From Brachyspira pilosicoli (GTDB lineage Bacteria > Spirochaetota > Brachyspiria > Brachyspirales > Brachyspiraceae): a stretch of DNA of 64,000 bases. Below are positions 36,560-47,168 of the stretch, piece after piece. The notes under the pieces were generated by a model. The model saw nothing but the letters and a program-made list of their open reading frames with translations. It searched no databases and was not told the origin of the DNA. The position numbers were made by a program, and so were the translations under genes. The stretch spans positions 1 through 64,000 of the forward strand of contig NZ_SAXY01000055.1 in the NCBI RefSeq assembly GCF_008016535.1. The letters are read 5' to 3'. Every line of letters starts with the position of its first letter. Within the stretch, counting starts at the first letter, position 1.

Positions 36560-37837
36560 ATGTTTAAATACACTATAGAAAGTTCTAAAAATATTAATGG
36601 AACCGTAAAGATTTCTGGTTCTAAAAATGCATCACTTCCTCTTTTGGTAGCTTCAATACTTACAGATGAACCTGTAACACTTCATAATGTACCAGATTTG
36701 GTTGATGTGCAGGTATTAATAAATATATTAGATCCATTGGGAAAGAAAGTTGATTTTAAAAACAACACTACTGTAATAATATCACAAAACGGTAAAAGCG
36801 ATGAAGCTCCATATAAACTAGTAAAAAAAATGAGAGGTTCTATTATAGTACTTGGTCCTCTTCTAGCAAAACGCAAACACTGTAAAGTTTCCTACCCCGG
36901 CGGCTGTGCTTTTGGTCCAAGACCTATAGATTTGCACCTGAAAGGAATGGAAGCATTAGGGGCTAAGATTGATATCACCGCCGGTTATATAGATGCCACT
37001 GTAAAAGACAATTTAATAGGTGCAGATATAAATTTATCTGGTAAAAATGGTCCCACTGTTTTAGGTACAGATAATGTTATGATGGCTGCTACTTTGGCTA
37101 AAGGTAAAACAATTATAAGAAATGCTGCAAGAGAGCCGGAATGTACAAACCTAGCAGAGTTTTTAAAAGCTATGGGGGCAAAAATTGAAGGAATAGGAAC
37201 TTCTACCCTCACAATAGAAGGCGTTGATTATTTAAAAGGTGTAGAGTTTGAAGTAATACCAGATAGAATAGAGACAGGTACTTTTTTGGCAATGGCTGCT
37301 GCAGGCAGAGGCAAACTAAAATTAGAAAACACTAATCCAGAGCATTTAACTTATGTATTAGATTTACTCTCTTCTATAGGCTGCGATATAAAAACAACTA
37401 AATCGACAATAGAAATAGATGTATCAAATAAAGAATTAAAGCCTTTTGAAATAGAAACACTTCCATATCCTGGCTTTCCAACAGATTTGCAGGCAATATT
37501 TACAACCTTAGCATGTACAATAAAAGGTTCAAGCAAGATAAAAGAAACTATTTACCCAGACAGATTTAGTAATGTACCAGAATTAATTCGTATGGGTGCT
37601 AATATAGAATTATATGAACCTAGCATTGTTGTAAATGGAGGCGGCAAACTTTCTGGTGCTGATGTACAGGCTAGTGATTTGCGTGCCGGTGCTGCATTGG
37701 TTATTGCAGGTGCTGTGGCAGAGGGTGTTACAGACCTCCACAGAATATACCATATAGAAAGAGGCTATGAAGACTTTGTAAACAAATTAAACAAAATTAA
37801 TATAAAAACAACAAAAGAAAATGATGATATATTATAA
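36560..37837 (+). CDS. murA: UDP-N-acetylglucosamine 1-carboxyvinyltransferase MurA
   Basis: The first committed step of peptidoglycan synthesis: transfer of enolpyruvate from PEP to UDP-GlcNAc. The 425-residue protein has the two inside-out barrels typical of the family. K22 lies in SGSKNASLP. The active-site Cys is C116 in PGGCAFGPRPID, so the enzyme belongs to the fosfomycin-sensitive class rather than the Asp-containing class. A strong GGGGG ribosome site precedes the start. A flagellar rod gene follows 17 bp later. Confidence 0.97.
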   Translation: MFKYTIESSKNINGTVKISGSKNASLPLLVASILTDEPVTLHNVPDLVDVQVLINILDPLGKKVDFKNNTTVIISQNGKSDEAPYKLVKKMRGSIIVLGPLLAKRKHCKVSYPGGCAFGPRPIDLHLKGMEALGAKIDITAGYIDATVKDNLIGADINLSGKNGPTVLGTDNVMMAATLAKGKTIIRNAAREPECTNLAEFLKAMGAKIEGIGTSTLTIEGVDYLKGVEFEVIPDRIETGTFLAMAAAGRGKLKLENTNPEHLTYVLDLLSSIGCDIKTTKSTIEIDVSNKELKPFEIETLPYPGFPTDLQAIFTTLACTIKGSSKIKETIYPDRFSNVPELIRMGANIELYEPSIVVNGGGKLSGADVQASDLRAGAALVIAGAVAEGVTDLHRIYHIERGYEDFVNKLNKINIKTTKENDDIL

Positions 37838-37854
37838 AAAAGGGGGATATATAA

Positions 37855-38703
37855 ATGGTTAGAGGAGTTTATACAGGTGCAAGCGGAATGATAGCCGAAC
37901 AATACAGACTTGATGTTGTGGCTAATAATTTGGCTAATGTTGATAAACCTGGTTTTAAAAGAGATACTGCTGCTTTCAAGGCTTTTCCAGAGATGATGGC
38001 TGCTAGAACCGAAGATGACGGAGTTGTAATATTTCCTCTTGGTTCTACAGATATAAGACCTTATGTTGGAAGACTTGGTACTGGTGTAGAAGTAAATGAA
38101 GTTTTTACAGAGTGGGAACAAGGCTCTTTAAGAGAGACTGGCAATCAGCTTGATATAGCTTTGGGTGATAAAGGATTTTTCGCCGTAGAAACACCTCATG
38201 GAGAAAGATATACAAGAAACGGAAGTTTTTTAATTGATAAAGATAATTATCTCGTTACAAAACATGGCTATAAAGTAATGGGTGAAAATGGTTATATACA
38301 AATAAAAACTAATAACTTTAATATAGACGAAGAAGGAAGAATTAGCATTAACAGAAGATATCAAGACAACGAAGACTTTGTTCAGTTTAATGATAATGAA
38401 TGGGAAGATGAAGAAATACTTGACACTCTCAAAATAGTTCGCTTTGAAAATGAAAGATATCTCAAAAAAGAAGGAGATTCATTCTGGGTAGATACAGATA
38501 TCAGCGGACCTGCTTATATAGCTCAAAAAGGTGTAGACAGACCTAAAGTATTATCAAGATTTTTAGAAATGAGTAATGTAAACCCTATAAATGAAATGGT
38601 TAGAATGATAGAAGTTCAACGTGCTTATGAATTAAACTCAAAAACTATATCAACACATGATACTCTAATAGGAAGAGTAGTTAATGAGGTTGGAAGAGTG
38701 TAA
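37855..38703 (+). CDS. flgF: Flagellar basal-body rod protein FlgF/FlgG type
   Basis: A 282-residue structural protein of the periplasmic flagellum rod. The N-terminal rod motif (GVYTGASGMIAEQYRLDVVANNLANVDKPGFKRD) and the C-terminal helix (NPINEMVRMIEVQRAYELNSK) are both present. The middle LGDKGFFAVETPHGERYTRNG is typical of FlgF/FlgG. The single proximal or distal rod assignment is uncertain; spirochaetes carry both. It appears cotranscribed with murA and no other flagellar gene is adjacent. Confidence 0.9.
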   Translation: MVRGVYTGASGMIAEQYRLDVVANNLANVDKPGFKRDTAAFKAFPEMMAARTEDDGVVIFPLGSTDIRPYVGRLGTGVEVNEVFTEWEQGSLRETGNQLDIALGDKGFFAVETPHGERYTRNGSFLIDKDNYLVTKHGYKVMGENGYIQIKTNNFNIDEEGRISINRRYQDNEDFVQFNDNEWEDEEILDTLKIVRFENERYLKKEGDSFWVDTDISGPAYIAQKGVDRPKVLSRFLEMSNVNPINEMVRMIEVQRAYELNSKTISTHDTLIGRVVNEVGRV

Positions 38704-38777
38704 ATTAATATTTTGATAAAAATTGTACGATAATGTATAATAATATCTAAAATTATATAAAAGGAATGGATTATTAT

Positions 38778-41711
38778 ATGGCTGTAGAAAAACCCCAACA
38801 AAAAACTATATTCTCTCTAAAAATGCAGCTTATTTTTACATATATAATAATAAATCTGCCTATATGGTATATTATACTATACTTCTTCGTATACAGTCAT
38901 AAGATTCCTTTCTACGGTATTAAAATAATAGCAACAGTTTTTTCTGTAGTATCTATATTAAAATACTTCGAGATTTGGCAAAATGGTATAAATATACAAA
39001 TAGCTAGAAAAACTATAAAACTATTTACAGCTACTTCTATAATTAGTTCATTTTTAGAAATAGTATTATACAATATATTAAATAAAGATGTTTTCATATA
39101 CACATCTATTATAGCTATGATTGCATGTTTATTAGTAAATGGAGCTGCTGTTTCTTTAACTCTCCTCTCATTCAAAATAGCTACACTTAAATTAGACCTA
39201 GAAGTTAATATTAATACTTTCTATATACCAATTACAACTAAAATTATATATACTATCTATTTCTTTTTCTTTTCTGTTGTGTTGATATTTTTAATCTATT
39301 CAATCAATGTAAATGAAAACTTGTACATCAATAATTACGTTAATAGTACATTAAATGAAATATTAAAAATAGATAATAATATATATTCATTAAATAATTA
39401 TATAAAAAATGATTTAGATATTTATAATAGAGTTATTAATAATATTTATTCAAATAGATACACTCAAAATAGAGATATTTTAAAAACAGAAATAGAAAGT
39501 AGATTATCTTATATAAATAGAATTTCAAAAAATAATTACAAAGCAATATATATAAATATGGATAGAGAGTTTTTAGATTCAAACCTTGCCTATTCAATAA
39601 GTATAACTAAAAATAGCTATTCTAATGATAATGCTTATACAATACGAACAGCAGATAGCTTAACAACTCACCCCGTATTAGAAAATAATGCTACAAGAAG
39701 AGATTTTTTTATATCAGTAATAGCTAATGACAAAAACGATATAAATGTATCTGCACATTATCCAATAGTTTTAAACGATATTCAAATAGGATATATAATA
39801 TCAGATATTAATATAAAAGATTATTACAGCAATATGATTACAAATACTTCTCTTTCAGATTTATCATATATATATTATGATTTTAATACAAAAGAGGTAT
39901 TATTAACTTCAGAATCAGAAAGTATATTAGAAAATGTTAATTTGGTATTAAGAGAAAAATCTGCTAATTTAATTAAATATGTTACTGAGTTTGGCTCTCA
40001 ATTAGGCAATAAATATCTTTATGTTACGCCAATACTTAATATAAGCGGAAATAGAACTATGGTTGTAATGTATTATATAAAAAATTTGAATGTTATTGCT
40101 ATATATTATAGAGATCTTACTAGTATAATAAAGAGTTCTGCTATAGAAAGAGATATATCAATAATATTGTCTATAGTTATAATAATATTTTTAGTAGTTT
40201 CAGGTACTTATTTATATATTATAAGACAACTATTTAAACCTATAGATTCAGCTACAGAATCTGCTAAAGGTCTTATAGGAGGTAAAGGAGATTTAAGAAA
40301 AAGAATATATTCTAAAAATAATGATGAAATTGGAGTATTAGTATATAACTTCAACTTATTCCTTAATGTTTTAGATGATATTATAGGAAATTTAAAAACA
40401 GAAAGTAATAATGTATTTCATGAAATAAAATTAATAGATAAAGCAATAGAATCAAACGCTCAAATGGTAAATGATCAGAGTGCTAGTATTACACAAAATA
40501 TAGCAAGTGTAAATAATATTATTAATTCAATAAAAAATGTTACAAACTCTTCAGAGCAGCAGAAACATGCATTTTCATCGGCTTCCATTGCTGTAGAGGA
40601 ATTATTACAGACAATTTATAAAATAAGTGATAACATGGAAAAGCAAGCATCTGCGGTAGAGCAAACATCTTCTTCTATAGAAGAGATGATATCTAATATT
40701 ACGAGTGTTGCAAAAAGTATTACTAAAGCACATTCCTTCTCAAAAAAATTGCTTATAGATGCTCATGATGGTGGAGATATGGTAGATGAAGTGATAGAAG
40801 CTGTTAGAGGTATTGAGGAAAGCTCTGACCAAATTAAAGAGATAGTTAACGTTATTCAAGGTATCGCTGAGCAAACAAACCTATTAGCTATGAACGCAGC
40901 TATAGAAGCGGCACATGCTGGTGAACAAGGCAGAGGTTTTTCTGTAGTTGCTGATGAAATTAGGTTACTCGCAGAGCATACAGCAGAAAATACAAAAACT
41001 ATTACAAACATTATTAAAACTATTACTAAGAGAATAGATGAAACAGTTGAACTTGCTAATAACAGCGGCAAATCTCTAGAAAATATACTTGATATGTCTG
41101 AAAACACTTCAAGGGTTGTTGCTGAAATTAATACAGCAAACAGCGAGCTTGAAATAGGCGGAAGAGATATGCTTGAAACTATTAAACACTTAAATAATAT
41201 TACTATGGGTGTTAAAGAAAATGTACGAGAACAGATTAATAGTGGTGATGTGGTAGACAGTCAAATTACTTTATTAGACCAAATTAATAAAGAGGTTGCT
41301 GAGATTATTCAAGCTAATAGTGTTGGAGCTACTGAAGTTGTTAGTACTATGGCTTTCTTAAATGAATTATCTGTAAAAACTGCTAAAAGTAATCATGAAT
41401 TCTTTATGGTTACTAGTAAATTGAGTGAGAGTTTTAATAAATTCCAATCTATTATGTCTGGATTTATTACAAATGTTGATAATGTGGAAACTGAAAAATC
41501 TGACGATATAATATTAAATTTAGATACAGAAGAATTTAATACTGATGAGATAGAAATTAATAAAATTGGTGAATCAGAATATAAAATAGATACTGAAATA
41601 CAAGAATTAGAAAAAGAATTATCAAATATTGAAGATGATATTTTTTCTAAAGATAATAAAGTTCTTGAAACATTAAAAGAAGATTTTAAAAATCCTGATA
41701 TGTTTTATTAA
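38778..41711 (+). CDS. Methyl-accepting chemotaxis protein with multi-helix N-terminus
   Basis: A chemoreceptor of about 977 residues. The N-terminus has about five hydrophobic helices (roughly 20-180), unlike the usual single anchor. A dCache-like extracytoplasmic domain (about 180-450), one more helix, a HAMP domain ([14 protein letters not shown]) and the signalling domain follow. The hairpin tip is [32 protein letters not shown]. The acidic tail lacks a CheR pentapeptide. I prefer ATG 38778 over 38766, because AAGGA directly abuts the earlier ATG. Confidence 0.92.
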   Translation: MAVEKPQQKTIFSLKMQLIFTYIIINLPIWYIILYFFVYSHKIPFYGIKIIATVFSVVSILKYFEIWQNGINIQIARKTIKLFTATSIISSFLEIVLYNILNKDVFIYTSIIAMIACLLVNGAAVSLTLLSFKIATLKLDLEVNINTFYIPITTKIIYTIYFFFFSVVLIFLIYSINVNENLYINNYVNSTLNEILKIDNNIYSLNNYIKNDLDIYNRVINNIYSNRYTQNRDILKTEIESRLSYINRISKNNYKAIYINMDREFLDSNLAYSISITKNSYSNDNAYTIRTADSLTTHPVLENNATRRDFFISVIANDKNDINVSAHYPIVLNDIQIGYIISDINIKDYYSNMITNTSLSDLSYIYYDFNTKEVLLTSESESILENVNLVLREKSANLIKYVTEFGSQLGNKYLYVTPILNISGNRTMVVMYYIKNLNVIAIYYRDLTSIIKSSAIERDISIILSIVIIIFLVVSGTYLYIIRQLFKPIDSATESAKGLIGGKGDLRKRIYSKNNDEIGVLVYNFNLFLNVLDDIIGNLKTESNNVFHEIKLIDKAIESNAQMVNDQSASITQNIASVNNIINSIKNVTNSSEQQKHAFSSASIAVEELLQTIYKISDNMEKQASAVEQTSSSIEEMISNITSVAKSITKAHSFSKKLLIDAHDGGDMVDEVIEAVRGIEESSDQIKEIVNVIQGIAEQTNLLAMNAAIEAAHAGEQGRGFSVVADEIRLLAEHTAENTKTITNIIKTITKRIDETVELANNSGKSLENILDMSENTSRVVAEINTANSELEIGGRDMLETIKHLNNITMGVKENVREQINSGDVVDSQITLLDQINKEVAEIIQANSVGATEVVSTMAFLNELSVKTAKSNHEFFMVTSKLSESFNKFQSIMSGFITNVDNVETEKSDDIILNLDTEEFNTDEIEINKIGESEYKIDTEIQELEKELSNIEDDIFSKDNKVLETLKEDFKNPDMFY

Positions 41712-41870
41712 TACACAAAATATTATATTATTATTATAGCATATTTTTCTTTTTATCTGAAAATTAGTTATATTATTAACAATATTGTGATTTATAGTAA
41801 TACTTATTATAGTATTAACTATAATAAACTCAAAATGTATACTGCAGCTTAAGTATGCTTAGGAGATAAA

Positions 41871-42971
41871 ATGTACAATATAGCAGAAATAGATCTAAAA
41901 GCATTACAAAACAATATAAAGATAATTCGTTCTATGATAGGAAATACTAAATTGCTAAGCATAGTAAAGGCTAATGCTTATGGTCATGGTATTGTAGGAA
42001 TGTCAGAGCAGTTAGAAAAATTAAATGTAGATGCACTTGGGGTTGCTACTGTGGAAGAGGGTGTAAAGATAAGAGAAGTTGGAATAAAAACTTCTATAAT
42101 TGTTTTGTTTCAGCATTTTAGAAATGAAGCAGAATATGTTTGCAGGTACAATTTAACACCTATTATAAGCAATGATGAATGTTTAGATGATTATGATAGA
42201 TTTTTGAAAAAGTATAATAAAAAGTTGAAACTGCATATTAAAGTAGATACAGGTTTAAATAGAATGGGGGCAAAACCTAAAGATGTATTAAACTTAGCAA
42301 AAAAAGTTTTATCATATAATACTTTAGAGATAGAAGGTATTAATACTCATTATGCTGCTTCAGATACGTTTGATAATATTTCGAGAGAGTTTACAGAAAA
42401 TCAAATAAGAGTATTTAATGAAGTTTTGAATAATTTAAAAACAAACGGCATAAAAATAAATAATGCTCATACTGCTAATTCTGCTGCATTGCTTTATTAT
42501 AAAAATGCATACTTCGATATGGTTAGAGCGGGCATAGTGCTTTATGGTTATACAGAGAAGCTGCATGATTTTGGATTTAAGCCAATACTCAATTTAAAAT
42601 CTAAAATTATTTTAACTAGAAAAATAAAGAGAAATGAAACTGTTTCTTATGGCATGACTTGGAAGGCTAGCAAAGATACTAATATTGCTGTAGTACCTAT
42701 AGGATATGCTGATGGAATGTCAAGAAAACTTTCTAATAATTGGGAGGTTAAAATAAATGGTAAATATTATCCTATAGTAGGAAAGATATGTATGGATATT
42801 ATGATGGTAGACATAGGAAATGAAAATAATATAAAAGAAGAAGATGAGGTTTTAATATTTGGTAATGATGAGAGGCTCAATGCTAATACTATGGCAAAAA
42901 AAATAGATAGTATAAGTCATGAGGTATTGGTTCGTATAGGTGAGAGGGTGAAAAGGGTTTATAGAGATTAA
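41871..42971 (+). CDS. alr: Alanine racemase
   Basis: This PLP enzyme interconverts L- and D-alanine for peptidoglycan. The 366-residue protein has K33 in VKANAYGHG for the Schiff base and Y260 in TVSYGMTW as the opposite catalytic base, plus the VPIGYADG and ICMDIMMVDI motifs. GGAG lies 6 bp before the ATG. A sodium:alanine symporter gene follows 75 bp downstream, so alanine uptake and racemisation are probably co-expressed. Confidence 0.96.
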   Translation: MYNIAEIDLKALQNNIKIIRSMIGNTKLLSIVKANAYGHGIVGMSEQLEKLNVDALGVATVEEGVKIREVGIKTSIIVLFQHFRNEAEYVCRYNLTPIISNDECLDDYDRFLKKYNKKLKLHIKVDTGLNRMGAKPKDVLNLAKKVLSYNTLEIEGINTHYAASDTFDNISREFTENQIRVFNEVLNNLKTNGIKINNAHTANSAALLYYKNAYFDMVRAGIVLYGYTEKLHDFGFKPILNLKSKIILTRKIKRNETVSYGMTWKASKDTNIAVVPIGYADGMSRKLSNNWEVKINGKYYPIVGKICMDIMMVDIGNENNIKEEDEVLIFGNDERLNANTMAKKIDSISHEVLVRIGERVKRVYRD

Positions 42972-43052
42972 AAAAATATTTTAAAAATAAAAAAAATTTA
43001 ATTTTAAGGAGTACATCAAATTTAAATAAACTAGATAAAAAAGGAGATGTTT

Positions 43053-44426
43053 ATGTTTGATATGATAGCAAAAGTGAACGGCATTATTAATGGTTTTGTA
43101 TGGGGTCCAATAATGCTAACTTTGTTGGTTGGAACTGGTATATTTTTAAGCATTAGAACTGGTTTTTTACAAATTACGCAAATACCTCTATGGGTAAAAC
43201 ATACTTTTGGTTCTTTAGCAAAGAAGCAGGATTCTGATGATAATATTACGCCCTTTCAAGCAGTAAGTACAGCATTAGCAAGTACTGTTGGTACAGGAAA
43301 TATTGCTGGAGTTACTACTGCGATAGTGGCAGGAGGACCTGGGGCTTTATTTTGGATGTGGTTTGCTGCATTTTTTGGAATGGTTACAAAATATTCTGAG
43401 GTCATATTAGCTGTTTATTATAGAATTAAAGATGATCAAGGTCGTCACCATGGCGGACCTATGTATTATATATCTAAGGGTGCTAATTTGCCTTGGCTTG
43501 GAAGTATATTTGCTGCTTTTGCTGCTTTGGCTTGTTTTGGGGCGGGAAACATGACTCAAACTAATGCTATGGCGGCTGTTGTTTATCAAAACTTTGGTGT
43601 GCCTAAAATTATTACTGGAATTGTTGTTGTTGTTTTAACTGCTATTATAATAATTGGAGGTATTAGAAGAATAGCTACTGTTACAGAGAAGCTTGTTCCT
43701 ATTATGTGTGTTATATATTTAGTTGCTGGAATAATTATTTTAGCTTTAAATTTAGATAAGATTCCTCATTCTTTTCAGAGAATATTTTCTGAAGCTTTTA
43801 ACTTAAAACAAGTTGGTGCTGGTTTTATGGGTTATTCTATAATGATAGCTATGAAATTTGGTTTTGCAAGAGGTGTATTTTCAAATGAGGCTGGTTTAGG
43901 TACTGCTCCTATGGCTCATGGTGCTAGTAACTCTAAAAACCCTATAGAGCAAGGTTTATGGGGAATATTTGAAGTACTTATAGATACTTTCTTTGTTTGT
44001 ACTTTAACAGGTCTTATAGCTATTATGTTTTTAGAGGCTAATCAGGGTACTACATTAAATGGTGCTGAATTAATATCTGCTTCTTTTGGTGCTCATTTGG
44101 GAAGTATTGGTTCTATAATACTTACTGTATCATTAATATTATTTGCTTTCTCAACTTTCGTTGGTTGGTCGCATTATGGTGTTGTTGCTTTAGGTTATCT
44201 TACTAAAAGAAATAGGGCTGCTTCTTATACTTATAGAATTATATTTTTAATTGTTGGTATAATTGGGGCAGTAGCTCAATTAGATTTAATATGGTCTATA
44301 GCAGACACTTTAAATGGTCTTATGGCTATACCAAACTTAGTAGGACTTTTAATTTTATCTCCAAAAGTAGCTAAATTAACAAGAGATTATTTACAAGACC
44401 CTACTTCAACTATTATTAAAGATTAA
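43053..44426 (+). CDS. Sodium:alanine symporter (AGCS family)
   Basis: An inner-membrane Na+-coupled alanine/glycine importer of about 457 residues with 10-11 hydrophobic segments. Family motifs are NGFVWGPIMLTLLVGTGIFL, FQAVSTALASTVGTGNIAGV (the signature), GPGALFWMWFAAFFGM and GFARGVFSNEAGLGTAP. I start at 43053 because AAGGAG (43041-43046) sits 6 bp before that ATG and touches the earlier one at 43047. Pairing with alr suggests supply of D-alanine. Confidence 0.94.
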   Translation: MFDMIAKVNGIINGFVWGPIMLTLLVGTGIFLSIRTGFLQITQIPLWVKHTFGSLAKKQDSDDNITPFQAVSTALASTVGTGNIAGVTTAIVAGGPGALFWMWFAAFFGMVTKYSEVILAVYYRIKDDQGRHHGGPMYYISKGANLPWLGSIFAAFAALACFGAGNMTQTNAMAAVVYQNFGVPKIITGIVVVVLTAIIIIGGIRRIATVTEKLVPIMCVIYLVAGIIILALNLDKIPHSFQRIFSEAFNLKQVGAGFMGYSIMIAMKFGFARGVFSNEAGLGTAPMAHGASNSKNPIEQGLWGIFEVLIDTFFVCTLTGLIAIMFLEANQGTTLNGAELISASFGAHLGSIGSIILTVSLILFAFSTFVGWSHYGVVALGYLTKRNRAASYTYRIIFLIVGIIGAVAQLDLIWSIADTLNGLMAIPNLVGLLILSPKVAKLTRDYLQDPTSTIIKD

Positions 44427-44444
44427 AAGTAATAAATAATAAAG

Positions 44445-44472
44445 CACTCGCTGTAAAAAGCGAGTGTTTTTT
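44445..44472 (+). terminator. Terminator of the alr-symporter unit
   Basis: CACTCGCT (44445-44452) pairs with AGCGAGTG (44459-44466) around a 6-base loop and is followed by TTTTTT. It lies 18 bp after the stop. Confidence 0.92.
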
Positions 44473-44489
44473 ATTTGCAGAAGAAGAGT

Positions 44490-44778
44490 TAAAATGTTTG
44501 CACTTTCACGAAGCGTACCCAAAGGGTAAAAACTTTGACGAAGTCCTCACTGCGACTGAAAGGAGTCCTTCAGGGCGACCGAAGGAAGTGCCTGCGAAGG
44601 CAGGAAAAGTTGAATAAAAAAATCATATAACAAAATATACTTATTCCAGAATATACTAAAAATTTTTAACTTTTTTTATTTTTATTATTTGCAGGGCTTT
44701 GCCCTTAACGAAGTAAACACCGTGCAGCACCCCAGTTCTTTTATTGGTATAAAAGAACTAAAAGAACTGCATTTTATT
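44490..44778 (-). repeat. Mosaic intergenic repeat, region D1 (inverted beta-linker-alpha)
   Basis: Part of a 760-bp gap without genes. Beta (44490-44620) is enriched in GC-rich blocks: ACGAAGCGTACCC, CTTTGACGAAGTC, GCGACTGAAAGGAGTCC and GCGACCGAAGGAAGTGCCTG (44575-44594). A linker with TTCCAGAATATACT leads to alpha in minus orientation (44690-44775), with a full hairpin AGTTCTTTTATTGGTATAAAAGAACT. The 20-bp GCGACC block is identical to the insertion inside the transposase copies. Confidence 0.85.
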
Positions 44779-45035
44779 ATAAATTTTATAATTTAATTGT
44801 ATATTAAAAGGTATTCCCCCGCACGTATAAGAAGTTATAATTAAAACATGGTATTACCGTGCGGCAAGGTGGTACAGCTCGTACGCGGGAAAAAGTTGAA
44901 TAAAAAATTTATTATATATTTGAAAACTTTTAAGTTCATCAATTTTTGTTTTTAAATTTTATTATATTCGGGGGCTAGCCCCCGCACCCCTACTTCTTTT
45001 ATTGGTATAGCAAAAGAACTGCAATTTCAATAAAA
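44779..45035 (+). repeat. Mosaic intergenic repeat, region D2 (gamma and alpha modules)
   Basis: A gamma block (about 44779-44912) is nearly identical to 51499-51625. It contains CCGCACG (44819-44825) facing CGTGCGG (44858-44864), then GTACAGCTCGTACGCGGG and AAAAAGTTGAATAAAA. A second alpha tail follows at 44969-45030 in minus orientation (GGGGGCTAGCCCCCGC). From 45036 to 45185 the sequence is AT-rich and I see nothing in it. Confidence 0.8.
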
Positions 45036-45185
45036 TTATTTTAGTATATTTATAATAAAAAATAAAAAAGAACTATAATACTTAAAATAACTCTTTTTTA
45101 TGAATTTAATTATCTTTAATTGTTGCAAAATAGAATAAATAATTTAATATTATATTGTAAAATTATCAAAAACAGAGCATAATAA

Positions 45186-46451
45186 ATGAAAGAATTATAC
45201 AAGCTAGATAATGCCGCAAAACTTTTTGTATCTATAAAAAATAAAAAAAACATTCCAATATTTAGAGTATCAGCTGTATTAAAAGATAAAGTAAATGAAG
45301 CAATACTGCAAAATGCCCTAGACATCACAATGAAAAGGTTTCCAACATTTGCTTTGGCTATAAAAAAAGGACTATTTTGGAATTACTTTGAAGAAAATAA
45401 TAGAAGGCTTTTAATTGAAGAAGAGAAGTATTACCCTTGCTATAATATAAACTATAAACTTAATAATGGTTATTTAGTTAGGGTTGTTTATTATAAATAT
45501 AGAATATCTGTAGAGATTTTTCACTCTCTTGCAGATGCTTCAGCTTTAATAAGTTTTTTAAAATCCTTGCTTTATCATTATATCACATTGTTAGGAAAAC
45601 AAATTAATGACCCCAATGAAGATGTATTTAAAGACAGCATACATACAACTCGCGACTATGATGACAGTTTTAAAATGCATACAAAAAATAAAAAAATATC
45701 AATGAAAGAAAAGAAAATTAAAAATGTTTATTTAATAAAAGGAAAGCAATTAAATATATATGGAAACAATGTTGTTCATGGTATTATGAATATGGAAAAT
45801 ATTAAAAAAGAAAGTAAAAAATATAATATTACTATCACGGCATACATTGCTTCACTTTTGGCATATTCTATATATGAAGCAAAAATAAAAAATAGATTAG
45901 ACGGCAAAAATATAGTGGTATGCATTCCTGTTAATTTGAGAACAATATTTCCTTCAATATCTTTAAAAAACTTTTTTGGTGTGGTTAATATAAAAATAAA
46001 AACTAATAATGAATTAAACTTTGATGATATTATAAAAATAGTTTCTAATGAAATGAGAGAAAAACTTCAAAAAGAAAAATTAGAAAACTTTATTTACCAA
46101 AACACAAAATTAGAAAATAATATACTAACAAAATTTATTCCATTATTTATAAAAAACTTTGTGGTTAATTTGAATTTTGAATTATTTGAAGATAAATTAA
46201 AAACTCTCACATTATCAAACTTTGGAAATATCATTCTTCCAGAAGATATGAAAGAATATATTAATCATTTTGAGGCTGTGGTTTATAATACAATAAATAG
46301 CCCTTTAAATGTAGGTTTATGCAGCTTTAATGATAAACTCTCTATTACATTCAATAGAACAATTATAGAAACAGATATTATAAAACACTTCTTTCAAAAT
46401 ATTTCAAAAGTTACAAAGACAGAAATTTATTCTAATGATTTTGGAGTGTAG
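45186..46451 (+). CDS. Condensation/alcohol-acetyltransferase superfamily protein
   Basis: A 421-residue acyltransferase of the chloramphenicol-acetyltransferase-like fold. The catalytic His is probably H113 in FHSLADAS, a variant of HHxxxDG that keeps His and Asp117. The second half has ITAYIASLLAYSIYEAK and VCIPVNLRTIFPSISLKNFFG, which match alcohol acetyltransferase-like proteins. No membrane segment or carrier domain is present. It heads an operon with a zinc-ribbon membrane protein and an esterase. Substrate unknown. Confidence 0.78.
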   Translation: MKELYKLDNAAKLFVSIKNKKNIPIFRVSAVLKDKVNEAILQNALDITMKRFPTFALAIKKGLFWNYFEENNRRLLIEEEKYYPCYNINYKLNNGYLVRVVYYKYRISVEIFHSLADASALISFLKSLLYHYITLLGKQINDPNEDVFKDSIHTTRDYDDSFKMHTKNKKISMKEKKIKNVYLIKGKQLNIYGNNVVHGIMNMENIKKESKKYNITITAYIASLLAYSIYEAKIKNRLDGKNIVVCIPVNLRTIFPSISLKNFFGVVNIKIKTNNELNFDDIIKIVSNEMREKLQKEKLENFIYQNTKLENNILTKFIPLFIKNFVVNLNFELFEDKLKTLTLSNFGNIILPEDMKEYINHFEAVVYNTINSPLNVGLCSFNDKLSITFNRTIIETDIIKHFFQNISKVTKTEIYSNDFGV

Positions 46452-46455
46452 AAAA

Positions 46456-47115
46456 ATGCCTTATTGCAATAATTGTAAATTAGAAATAAAAGCTAACAAA
46501 TGCCCATTATGTTTTAGTGAAGTAGAAAATAAAAATAATATATATTACGAAGAGTATCCTTCATATAATTGGTATTATAAAAAAATAAAAAAAGTTAATG
46601 CTAAAAAGATAGTTTCTTTAGTTGCTGTAAGTGCTGTCATTATTATAATGCTTATTAATATATCAACTTCTTCAAAATATAATTGGGCTATGATATCTAT
46701 AGTGTCTGTTGCATCTGCATATTTTACCTATATATGTTTTACAGCTTCAATATTTTATTTGAGGCAAAAATTATTAATAGAGTTTTTTATACTTCTTCCT
46801 TTGATGATAATAATAGATATATTCAGCGGATTTTATAAATGGTCTTTTAATTATGTGATGCCTTTTTTATCTCTTGGATTAAATGTTTCAATTCTTATAA
46901 TAGCTATTATAGACCATAAATATTTTAATGAATATGTTTCTTATATAATTTCTGCTGCTTTCATATCTATGCTTATGATTGTTTTACCATTATTTAATTT
47001 TCTTTATTGGAGTAGTTTGGCTGCTTTTGGTTCGGGTATAATTGTTATTTTTAGTATGATTATACTATTTAGAAATGAGTTTATTTTATCTTTGAAAAAA
47101 ATTTTTAATGTATAA
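46456..47115 (+). CDS. Zinc-ribbon membrane protein, DUF6320-like
   Basis: About 219 residues from the ATG at 46456 (an upstream in-frame ATG at 46435 overlaps the previous gene and lacks a better ribosome site). The N-terminus is a four-Cys ribbon (YCNNCKLEIKANKCPLCF). Six hydrophobic segments follow. In Firmicutes a similar ribbon-plus-six-helix protein (DUF6320) accompanies alcohol-acetyltransferase genes, and the same context occurs here. The function is unknown. Confidence 0.7.
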   Translation: MPYCNNCKLEIKANKCPLCFSEVENKNNIYYEEYPSYNWYYKKIKKVNAKKIVSLVAVSAVIIIMLINISTSSKYNWAMISIVSVASAYFTYICFTASIFYLRQKLLIEFFILLPLMIIIDIFSGFYKWSFNYVMPFLSLGLNVSILIIAIIDHKYFNEYVSYIISAAFISMLMIVLPLFNFLYWSSLAAFGSGIIVIFSMIILFRNEFILSLKKIFNV

Positions 47116-47168
47116 AAAATATTATATGCATAAAAAAATATTATACTAAAAAATATTAGGAGTTTTTT

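Noticed and set aside
41795-41823. Operator palindrome upstream of alr (ATAGTAATAC...GTATTAACTAT)
   Set aside because: The arms differ by a one-base bulge and the sequence is nearly all A/T, where such matches arise easily by chance.
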